DNA of 6,643 bases from Oligoflexia bacterium (GTDB taxonomy: Bacteria; Bdellovibrionota; UBA1018). Of the stretch, positions 1 to 5,490 are shown piece after piece (within the stretch, counting starts at the first letter, position 1; each line of letters starts with the position of its first letter). Where the stretch lies: the NCBI GenBank assembly GCA_903858195.1, contig CAIOHW010000173.1, positions 1 through 6,643 of the forward strand, written 5' to 3'. Position numbers and translations under genes: made by a program. The notes below the pieces were generated by a model. It was not told the origin of the DNA. It worked only from the letters and a program-made list of their open reading frames with translations, and did no database searches.

Positions 1-411
1 CAGGTGCTCACCCGGCCCGAGGAGTTTGACGTGATTGCCACGCTGAACCTCAACGGAGACTACCTCTCGGACGCACTGGCAGCCCAGGTGGGCGGCATTG
101 GCATCGCTCCGGGCGGTAACGCCAACTACGTCACCGGACACGCCGTATTTGAAGCGACCCATGGCACCGCGCCCAAGTACGCGAACCTCGATCGCGTGAA
201 TCCCGGCTCGGTGATCTTGTCTGGCGAGATGATGCTCCGGCACATGGGCTGGAACGAAGCGGCCGACCTGATCATCAAGGGCATGGACGGTGCTATTGCG
301 GCAAAGACCGTGACCTACGACTTTGCCCGCCTGATGAAGCAGGAAGGCCAGCCCGGAGTCACCGAAGTGAAGTGCTCCGAGTTCGGCAAGGCCATCATCG
401 AGCACATGTAA
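1..411 (+). CDS. icd: NADP-dependent isocitrate dehydrogenase, C-terminal part (5' end outside window)
   Basis: This is the last 136 codons of an E. coli-type isocitrate dehydrogenase, which converts isocitrate to 2-oxoglutarate and CO2 in the cytoplasmic TCA cycle. The reading frame is open to the left edge. The tail aligns almost without gaps to E. coli Icd from memory: NLNGDYLSDALAAQVGG, FEATHGTAPKYA, NPGSVILSGEMMLRHMGW and KCSEFGKAIIEHM are all family signatures. NADP preference is supported by the Lys-Tyr of HGTAPKY and by the Tyr and Arg of VTYDFARLM (codons at 316-318 and 328-330), which correspond to the residues that contact the 2'-phosphate of NADP in E. coli. The stop is TAA at 409-411. 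Only 17 nt separate it from mdh, so the two are probably cotranscribed. Confidence 0.97.
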   Translation, partial: QVLTRPEEFDVIATLNLNGDYLSDALAAQVGGIGIAPGGNANYVTGHAVFEATHGTAPKYANLDRVNPGSVILSGEMMLRHMGWNEAADLIIKGMDGAIAAKTVTYDFARLMKQEGQPGVTEVKCSEFGKAIIEHM

Positions 412-428
412 GGATAGGGGAGCACACA

Positions 429-1427
429 ATGATCAAGAAACCCGTCAGAGTCGCAGTCACCGGAGCAGCAGGCCAGATCGGCTATGCCCTTCTTTTTCGC
501 ATCGCAAGCGGCGAGATGATGGGCAAGGACCAGCCCGTCATCCTCCAGATGCTCGAGCTCCCTGCGGCCCAGAAGGCGCTGGGCGGCGTGATGATGGAGC
601 TTGAGGACTGCGCCTTCCCGCTGCTCGCCGGAATGGTGGCCACCGATGATCCAAATGTCGCGTTCAAGGACGCAGACGTGGTGCTGCTCGTGGGTGCCCG
701 TCCTCGCGGACCCGGAATGGAACGAAAGGACCTGCTCACTGAAAACGGAAAGATCTTCACCGTGCAGGGTGAGGCGATTGGCAAGCACTCGAGCCCCGAC
801 GTCAAGGTGCTGGTCGTAGGCAATCCCTGCAACACCAACTGCTACATCGCCATGAAGACTGCGCTCAAGTACGGCCGCGTGAAGGCTCGCAACTTCACTG
901 CGATGCTCAGGCTCGATCACAACCGCGCTCTCTCGCAGCTTGCAGCCAAGACGGGCAAGGCAGTTGCCGGTTTCAAGAAGATGACCGTCTGGGGCAACCA
1001 CAGCCCGACGATGTATCCCGATTTCCGCTTTGCGACGGTGGACGGGCAGGCCGTGAAGCCCCTCGTTTCTCCCAATGGCGATGACACTTGGAACAAGGAA
1101 ACCTTCATTCCCAAGGTCGGCAAGCGCGGAGCAGCGATCATTGAAGCTCGCGGGCTTTCTTCGGCAGCCTCTGCTGCCAATGCCGCCATCGATCACATGC
1201 ATGACTGGTGGCTCGGCTCCAAGGGCGAGTGGGTGACGATGGGTGTGCCCTCGGATGGTTCTTACGGAATTCCCGAGGGAGTGATCTTTGGCTATCCCTG
1301 CACCACCGAAAGCGGTGAGTACAAGATCGTGCAGGGCCTTGAGATCGATGCGTTCTCGAAAGAAAAGATCGCAAATACCCTCAAGGAGCTCGAAGAAGAG
1401 CGCGCCGCAGTGGCAGGGATGCTCTAA
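429..1427 (+). CDS. mdh: Malate dehydrogenase, cytosolic-type (NAD-dependent)
   Basis: This 332-residue enzyme interconverts malate and oxaloacetate in the TCA cycle. It is closest to the Thermus flavus and eukaryotic cytosolic MDH branch, not the LDH-like MDH branch. The Rossmann glycine motif TGAAGQIGY is at 11-19. Glu43 ends the second strand (ILQMLELP), where an acidic residue normally selects NAD over NADP. The mobile loop ARPRGPGMERKDLL (90-103) carries substrate-binding Arg93 and Arg99. VGNPCNTN follows at 130-137, LDHNRA at 162-167 (Asp163, Arg166), and catalytic His191 lies in WGNHSPTMYPD. Length matches the family. The ATG at 429 was chosen because it fits family N-termini and has GGGGAG at 417-422, six bases upstream. 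A longer frame starting inside icd is not needed. No convincing terminator follows. Confidence 0.97.
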   Translation: MIKKPVRVAVTGAAGQIGYALLFRIASGEMMGKDQPVILQMLELPAAQKALGGVMMELEDCAFPLLAGMVATDDPNVAFKDADVVLLVGARPRGPGMERKDLLTENGKIFTVQGEAIGKHSSPDVKVLVVGNPCNTNCYIAMKTALKYGRVKARNFTAMLRLDHNRALSQLAAKTGKAVAGFKKMTVWGNHSPTMYPDFRFATVDGQAVKPLVSPNGDDTWNKETFIPKVGKRGAAIIEARGLSSAASAANAAIDHMHDWWLGSKGEWVTMGVPSDGSYGIPEGVIFGYPCTTESGEYKIVQGLEIDAFSKEKIANTLKELEEERAAVAGML

Positions 1428-1467
1428 AGCCCCTTAACCTTGCCGGGACAAATGCCGATCCGTCAGG

Positions 1468-2877
1468 GTGGGCCCGCGTGTCAGAAAACGGTCAGCGCTC
1501 TGCGCCTGGATGGCGTTGCTCCCATGGATCATCTCCTCTGGCGAGCCTGCCCGTGCCGGCGTGATCGCCGACTGCGCGTCGATCATGGGACACTGGTGGG
1601 AGCCCCATCTAAGCATCCGGCCGCTTCCGGGCCAGACCCAGGCCGAAGCCTGGATCGAGTCCATGCCGTTTCAAAAACGCAGGCTCTTTTTGCTGCCCCA
1701 GCCCAGTGTCCGGGTTTTCAACCGGGGCCTTGAGCCCCTGTCTGGCGCCAAGCTCGCCTCCCTCAAGGCCGAGCTCGAGCGCACCTTCGAGCAGATGCGA
1801 AAAACCTCGAACCTCGATGACGCCTATCTCGAGGCCTATGGGCGGCATGTGGTCGCGGCCTCGGGGGTGCTTGAGGCGCAGGGGGTCAATCATGTGATCC
1901 GCGTCAAGCACATCGAGTCGATGCGCCATCCGCATCTGGAGATCTTGATTGAGCCGGGCGAGGGGACCGATTTGGGCCGCATTGCAGGCGGATTGCAAAA
2001 GCTAAACGGCGACACCGAGCTGATCTACGACCCCGATGCCAATCTGAGTGCGGGAGCGCTCGGCTCGTTCACCGAAAAAGGGTTTCAGCTTCCGGGGCGC
2101 GCTCCCAAGCTCGTCACTTCGAAAAAGTCGATCACCGATGGGATCGGTGGCTCGCTCACGCTTCGGCACGAGATCCAGCACGCCTACTACTCGAGCCTCC
2201 GCAAGGCTGGAAAGCAGCTTGGCTGGATGCAGGGAGATTTTCGGGTTCCACGCGATCGCGCCGTGAAGTCAATTTTTGATAACGACTTCACCTACGAGAG
2301 TTACATGAGCTTCGAGGAGATCCTCAATCACACCCAGGATCTCAGGGTTCTGCTGGGCAGGATCTCGCGCGGAGTTAAAATCACCGAGACACCGCTCGAG
2401 CTTGCCTACAAGGCGATGACCGTGGGTGTGCTCGGAGAAAAGCTCTCGAATCTTTCAAGCCTCCTCAAAGACGCGCTCCAGACTCAGTGCGTGCTCAAGC
2501 CCGGTGTCGCACACCGATGGAAGGCGGGGGAGCAGGAGTTTGAGGTTACCTTCAAAACCCTCAGCGAAGACGGAGTGCAGCGCGCCCAGTTTGAGATTCG
2601 CGAGCTCGGTTCGCCCGTGCGGGGGGCTGATCTTTCGCTCGTGCTCGGGCCCGAGACTCGCTCAGGCTCCGCGCAGCTTGAAGAGCTTACGCGCCGCGCA
2701 GAGGCGATGGCCCGTGCCGGCCTGCAGGCTTCGACCCAGGCTCGCAGCGCCTACCGGGTGCTCGATCCGGATGGAAACTGGATGTCAGAGGCGCGGCAGT
2801 GGCCAGCGCTTGGTGATGAGGTTCGCTCCAGCTTGAAAGGGCTCCTGGATGATCCGGGGCTGATGCTCGATCGGTAG
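1468..2877 (+). CDS. Exported putative zinc metalloprotease (HEIQH motif), family not recognised
   Basis: This 469-residue protein matches no family I can name. The N-terminus reads as a Sec signal peptide: a basic stretch RVRKR (4-8), a hydrophobic core to about residue 24, and a likely cleavage after ARA (28-30). An HExxH zinc-binding and catalytic motif, HEIQH, is at 234-238 within LRHEIQHAYYSSLRK. About 45 residues later, YMSFEEILNHTQD (279-291) offers Glu283 or Glu284 as a third ligand, as in gluzincin-type proteases. Residues before 230 look like mixed alpha/beta sequence; residues 330-469 have no recognisable motif. The start is uncertain: GTG 1468 is the first possible codon after an in-frame stop and retains the basic signal-peptide region, but it has only a weak, close AGG. 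ATG 1510 would lose that basic region. The gene lies 40 nt after mdh. The export and zinc-protease calls are inferred from motifs alone. Confidence 0.7.
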   Translation: MGPRVRKRSALCAWMALLPWIISSGEPARAGVIADCASIMGHWWEPHLSIRPLPGQTQAEAWIESMPFQKRRLFLLPQPSVRVFNRGLEPLSGAKLASLKAELERTFEQMRKTSNLDDAYLEAYGRHVVAASGVLEAQGVNHVIRVKHIESMRHPHLEILIEPGEGTDLGRIAGGLQKLNGDTELIYDPDANLSAGALGSFTEKGFQLPGRAPKLVTSKKSITDGIGGSLTLRHEIQHAYYSSLRKAGKQLGWMQGDFRVPRDRAVKSIFDNDFTYESYMSFEEILNHTQDLRVLLGRISRGVKITETPLELAYKAMTVGVLGEKLSNLSSLLKDALQTQCVLKPGVAHRWKAGEQEFEVTFKTLSEDGVQRAQFEIRELGSPVRGADLSLVLGPETRSGSAQLEELTRRAEAMARAGLQASTQARSAYRVLDPDGNWMSEARQWPALGDEVRSSLKGLLDDPGLMLDR

Positions 2878-2949
2878 TGGGTGTGTCGGTGGGGACGCAT
2901 CTTCTTAAGGGCGGCCGGTTGTTTCAGAATGGGAGTGGTCATTGGGATT

Positions 2950-2955
2950 GGAGGG
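2950..2955 (+). promoter_or_regulatory. Ribosome binding site that decides a TTG start
   Basis: GGAGGG lies seven bases before the TTG at 2963. It is the best Shine-Dalgarno match in the surrounding gap and favours this TTG over the in-frame TTGs at 2942 and 2948. The gap from 2878 to 2949 shows no other clear site: I see no convincing -35/-10 pair and no terminator hairpin with a T-run. Confidence 0.65.
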
Positions 2956-2962
2956 CTGTCCT

Positions 2963-3631
2963 TTGCAGAAACTCAAAAGATCGTATTTCTCCGCGCTCTT
3001 CGCAGTCGGTGTTTCGCTGCTCGCGTGCGAGTCTTCTTTTGCGGCGCGCGCAGGCGGCAGGGTGCCTCAGGGCATGTCGCAGTTTTCAATCGAGTTTGAT
3101 CCGGCCCAAATTCCAGCGCCCCAACTGGGGGATCCGCAGCCTTCCTATGATGTAAATTCCTGCGTGGAAGAAGATCTGGAGTTGTCGGGTGGATCCGAGC
3201 TGGCCACCCAAAATCCTGCTCCACCTGCGCCCGGGGGTGGGGGGGTTATCCCAGGCCTTGTGGAGTTCTGTGCTACTGGGTGTGCCCCGACGCCTTGTGG
3301 ATCGTACGTGATCACTAGCGTCACCGCCGCAAATGCCAAAGGGAAGACCACCGGGTCAAACTGTCCATTGGGTTGGGGTTTTGTCACTTGGGATCACGTT
3401 GCCAGTCGGGTGGCGGCCGCGATACTTGCCAAAAGTCCCATCAATATCGGATGTGCTCCCAATATCTACGGTGGCACTTGTTCTTGTCAGAACATCACTT
3501 CTCAGCCCTTTTCCACGACAATAAAGCTGAGTATTCCTGGCGCGCCGCCAGGGTATCCAAGCTGCACTTTCATCGTCACAGCTGATTTTACAGGCACAGG
3601 GACAGAAAACATCGGCACCTGCAAGAAGTAG
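2963..3631 (+). CDS. Exported cysteine-rich protein of unknown function
   Basis: This 222-residue protein belongs to no family I recognise. From the TTG start it begins with a clear export signal: basic KLKR (3-6), a hydrophobic core (7-21), then Cys22 and a possible signal peptidase I site at SSFA (24-27). LLAC (19-22) could be a lipobox, so it may be a lipoprotein; the Leu just before Ala is less usual for that motif. The mature part has ten cysteines (67, 103, 107, 112, 134, 164, 173, 175, 201, 220), an even number that suggests disulfides formed after export. A Pro/Gly-rich linker (85-98, including PAPPAPGGGG) separates a short acidic N-terminal region from a Cys/Gly/Thr-rich domain with likely beta strands (FIVTADFTGTG near the end). 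The codons look richer in A and T than the neighbours, which may indicate transfer or relaxed selection. It is followed by the hairpin at 3644-3685. Confidence 0.7.
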   Translation: MQKLKRSYFSALFAVGVSLLACESSFAARAGGRVPQGMSQFSIEFDPAQIPAPQLGDPQPSYDVNSCVEEDLELSGGSELATQNPAPPAPGGGGVIPGLVEFCATGCAPTPCGSYVITSVTAANAKGKTTGSNCPLGWGFVTWDHVASRVAAAILAKSPINIGCAPNIYGGTCSCQNITSQPFSTTIKLSIPGAPPGYPSCTFIVTADFTGTGTENIGTCKK

Positions 3632-3643
3632 AAAACATTACCC

Positions 3644-3685
3644 AAGTCCCCCTCCCGGAGGTAGACCTACCGGCAGGGGGATCTT
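3644..3685 (+). promoter_or_regulatory. Strong intergenic hairpin that covers the downstream ribosome binding site
   Basis: A long imperfect inverted repeat fills the 57-nt gap between the cysteine-rich gene and the 99-residue gene. Pairing read by eye: AAG 3644-3646 with CTT 3683-3685 (T3682 bulged), TCCCCCT 3647-3653 with AGGGGGA 3675-3681, a C/C mismatch, CCGG 3655-3658 with CCGG 3670-3673, and AGG 3659-3661 with CCT 3666-3668 (A3669 bulged), closed by the tetraloop TAGA. The 3' arm contains the AGGGGG Shine-Dalgarno of the next gene. No T-run follows (ATCTTGAGATG), so a standard intrinsic terminator is unlikely. A translational control element or an RNA-processing or stabilising stem is more plausible. 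The pairing is seen in the sequence; the function is inferred. Confidence 0.6.
3675..3680 (+). promoter_or_regulatory. Ribosome binding site inside the hairpin 3' arm
   Basis: AGGGGG is spaced eight bases from ATG 3689. It is the only good Shine-Dalgarno for that start. All six bases pair with CCCCCT at 3648-3653 in the predicted hairpin, so the site would be hidden from ribosomes when the stem is folded. Confidence 0.6.
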
Positions 3686-3688
3686 GAG

Positions 3689-3988
3689 ATGCGCTCAGTA
3701 CATTGCAAGGTGGCGGTTGGAATCCTGATCGGTTTTGCGGTGGCGGGAGCGCAGGCCCACGCCCAAGACCCCACTCCCATCGTTCAGCCCACGGTTGGAC
3801 GGCGAGTCATCATTTGCGATCAATGGCAGTGGATCGGCAACGGAGCCACGACCTGGGGCTGCGTCATGCAGCCGCGCGCGGTGGCACTTGCTGGCGGACA
3901 GATCACCGATCAGGTGGTGGCTTCGCTTCAAAGCCAGATCGAAGCGCTCAAGGCCGAAATCGAGGCCCTCAAGGCTTCGAGACCCTAG
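3689..3988 (+). CDS. Small exported protein with C-terminal coiled coil
   Basis: This 99-residue protein has no recognised family. The N-terminus is a Sec signal peptide (hydrophobic core 8-21) with a likely cleavage after AHA (23-25), leaving about 74 residues starting near QDPTP. The mature part has a Pro-rich start, then a short module with two cysteines (43, 58) and three tryptophans (46, 48, 56): CDQWQWIGNG followed by TTWGCVMQP. The pair could form one disulfide. The end (72-96) is a coiled coil with hydrophobic residues at 80, 84, 87, 91 and 94 in perfect 4-3 spacing; IEALKAE and IEALKAS are tandem heptads encoded by a 21-nt repeat (3938-3979). Oligomerisation by this helix is inferred. 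ATG 3689 is supported by AGGGGG eight bases upstream. Its last 20 nt overlap the end of the oppositely oriented DOMON-like gene. Confidence 0.72.
   Translation: MRSVHCKVAVGILIGFAVAGAQAHAQDPTPIVQPTVGRRVIICDQWQWIGNGATTWGCVMQPRAVALAGGQITDQVVASLQSQIEALKAEIEALKASRP
3938..3979 (+). repeat. Two tandem 21-nt units encoding coiled-coil heptads
   Basis: Units 3938-3958 and 3959-3979 match at 15 of 21 bases and encode IEALKAE and IEALKAS. This is an intragenic repeat that builds the coiled coil. It may reflect local duplication or simply the amino-acid periodicity. Confidence 0.6.
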
Positions 3989-4493
3989 CGCGAGCCGGGT
4001 CGCAGTCGAGCACAAAGCTTCGCGCATCATGAAAGTCAGGCTGGGTTCCCGCATGATCGAGTGCCCAGTAGCTGATTTTTCCTTCTTTGGATTCGATCAC
4101 CGCCGTGAGGCTCGCCCTTGCGAGCTTTCCAAAGAGCGAGGGCGCGATCTCAAAGGTCGCATCACACCGACCAGGAGCTGAGCTGAACTCCAGGAGGCGC
4201 ACGCCCGGAAGAGCGCTTGGCGGCTGCGGCTGACGATACGAATCGAAGTGATAGGCATTCCAGCGGCCATCGAGGGCGAGGTTGAACTCGAGGTAGGCAT
4301 GGCCCTCGAGCGATAAAAAGGCCTCGAAGCAAGTCGCCTCCCAGAGTGAGCCATCCGGAGCGCGGGTCGCTCCAAAGGCGAAAAGCGCATTCCAGGAAAA
4401 CGAGAGCCCGATTAAACCGGGAGGCTTGAGGCTCAAACGCCCCTCAAGACCAAGATCCGTCCAAGCGGTGGGTGAAAAGGGTTGTAGTCTCAT
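3969..4493 (-). CDS. DOMON-like domain-containing protein
   Basis: This 174-residue protein resembles the bacterial DOMON-like proteins (the murB-like DOMON subgroup), a beta-sandwich family related to heme- and sugar-binding domains whose role in bacteria is not established. Matching features are LWEATCFEAFL (50-60), the segment 67-87 containing YLEFN, W78 and the end FDSYR, and the C-terminal SYWALDHAGTQPDFH (141-155). No signal peptide is evident, so it is probably cytoplasmic, unlike the upstream enzyme. The ATG at 4493 fits family N-termini (MRLQPF) and has a weak GTGAG upstream; GTG 4502 would add three residues. It starts 27 nt after the sphingomyelinase-like gene on the same strand, so the two probably form an operon. 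The stop overlaps the end of the + strand 99-residue gene by 20 nt. Family assignment is from remembered motifs; ligand and function are unknown. Confidence 0.75.
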   Translation of the reverse strand: MRLQPFSPTAWTDLGLEGRLSLKPPGLIGLSFSWNALFAFGATRAPDGSLWEATCFEAFLSLEGHAYLEFNLALDGRWNAYHFDSYRQPQPPSALPGVRLLEFSSAPGRCDATFEIAPSLFGKLARASLTAVIESKEGKISYWALDHAGTQPDFHDARSFVLDCDPARARVSKP

Positions 4494-4520
4494 GTAGCTC
4501 ACATTGGTCTGAGCCGGGCC

Positions 4521-5387
4521 TCAACGGAACTCGAATTCCGTCTCCCAGCCGTAGTGGTCCGAGAAGTAGGTGCCCGGCGCATCGAAAACGACCGACCCTG
4601 AAACGGGTCTTGCTCCTTTGAGGCCAAACAGGTGGTCCAGATGCCCTTCGTCTTCTTTGACGTAGGGATTGGAGTCATCGCGGGTGCTGACCGGAAGGGG
4701 CGAAACAAAGCGCCGATAGCCCGGCAGCAGCACCGGTAGCAACTCCCAGAGCAGGGTGTAGGACGGGCCTTCGGGCGCGACATTGAGATCGCCCCCCAGG
4801 ATCCGTGGAATGGGCCTTCCACGCATCACTCCGTCGCGGACCATGATGTTTGCCACTTCACGCAACTGGTCCATGCGATAGCGGTCAAAGGTGAGCTTGG
4901 GTCCGTAGTTCGCCACGAGATGGGTGTTGGCGACAAAGAACTCACCGAGGGCAGGGTGCAGCACGATCGTCGAGAGCACGCCCTTGGAAGAGATCGATTC
5001 GCCCGTAAAGACGGCCTCAAGGCCAGTGGGCTTGCTCTCAAAGATGTGGCGGGATCCGCCCAGCATCGGGTGCAGGCTCAGGATCATGAGGCCGGTCTCA
5101 AATGAACCGCGATCCAGCCTCAAAGAGTAGGGGTAGCCGCAGTCCGAGAGGAGCTTGGCGATCCAGGGCCTCCAAACCTCCTGAAGCAGGACCACATCCC
5201 AGGTCTGGTGCTCGGCTTCGTGCTTGAGCTGTGTACAAAGGCCTTCCATCCGGGAGCGTAGGTTTTTTGACAGCGGAGCCGGGAGTCCCCAGACATTGTA
5301 CGTGAGCACCCGAAGCGTCGAGTCCGCCTGCGCAGGCAGATGCGCGAACAGGAGCATCAGCAGCAGGAGCGCGGTTCGACGGAGCAT
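4521..5387 (-). CDS. Exported endonuclease/exonuclease/phosphatase-fold hydrolase, sphingomyelinase-like
   Basis: This 288-residue protein has a clear signal peptide (MLRR, Leu-rich core 7-14, cleavage after AQA at 19-21) followed by a complete metal-dependent EEP catalytic domain. Catalytic motifs in order: TYNVWGLP (29-36, Asn31), LLQEVW (67-72, metal ligand Glu70), TGLMILS (98-104), SSKGVLS (133-139, like the Lys-Gly loop of neutral sphingomyelinases), NTHL (154-157, His156), GGDLNVAPEG (198-207, Asp200 and Asn202), LDHLFG (250-255) and SDHYGW (276-281, Asp277 and general base His278). This order and the YNVWGLP start resemble neutral sphingomyelinases and related phospholipases C, which hydrolyse sphingomyelin to ceramide and phosphocholine. 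Substrate is not proven; other lipid or phosphate ester substrates are possible. ATG 5387 was chosen because it starts the signal peptide, though its Shine-Dalgarno is poor; upstream in-frame codons run into the divergent ceramidase gene. Confidence 0.8.
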   Translation of the reverse strand: MLRRTALLLLMLLFAHLPAQADSTLRVLTYNVWGLPAPLSKNLRSRMEGLCTQLKHEAEHQTWDVVLLQEVWRPWIAKLLSDCGYPYSLRLDRGSFETGLMILSLHPMLGGSRHIFESKPTGLEAVFTGESISSKGVLSTIVLHPALGEFFVANTHLVANYGPKLTFDRYRMDQLREVANIMVRDGVMRGRPIPRILGGDLNVAPEGPSYTLLWELLPVLLPGYRRFVSPLPVSTRDDSNPYVKEDEGHLDHLFGLKGARPVSGSVVFDAPGTYFSDHYGWETEFEFR

Positions 5388-5406
5388 GCAAAGACGATAG
5401 TCGCCT

Positions 5407-5425
5407 GCTTGCACAGCCCGCAAGC
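5407..5425. promoter_or_regulatory. Inverted repeat in the divergent intergenic region
   Basis: GCTTGC (5407-5412) and GCAAGC (5420-5425) are a perfect 6-bp inverted repeat around a 7-nt centre. It sits between the divergent start codons at 5387 and 5491, where promoters or an operator for both genes would be expected. Six base pairs can occur by chance in GC-rich DNA, so an operator role is only a suggestion. Confidence 0.3.
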
Positions 5426-5436
5426 CTGAATCGGCA

Positions 5437-5454
5437 GGCAGGGCAAAACCTGCC
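5437..5454. promoter_or_regulatory. Second small inverted repeat in the divergent intergenic region
   Basis: GGCAGG (5437-5442) and CCTGCC (5449-5454) pair around GCAAAA. An overlapping copy of GGCAGG at 5433-5438 could pair with the same right arm. It may be an operator or a leader hairpin of the ceramidase gene. No convincing -35/-10 pair was found on either strand of this gap. Confidence 0.3.
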
Positions 5455-5490
5455 CCTTGTGCCGCATCCGTGCGCCCGTAAGCTACTTGA

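Noticed and set aside
315..1202. 295-codon open frame antisense to mdh
   Set aside because: It lies opposite a fully conserved mdh, has no recognisable motif, and long antisense frames are common in GC-rich genes with strong codon bias.
2942..2962. Earlier TTG start for the cysteine-rich protein
   Set aside because: It would start before its own GGAGGG site and add seven residues ahead of the basic signal-peptide region.
3647..3681. Hairpin as an intrinsic terminator
   Set aside because: The stem is strong but is followed by ATCTTGAG on the + strand and by no T-run on the - strand, and it contains the ribosome binding site of the next gene.
5457..5484. TTGTGC/TAAGCT as a promoter for the ceramidase
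   Set aside because: Each box matches consensus at only three of six positions and the -10 would almost touch the ATG.
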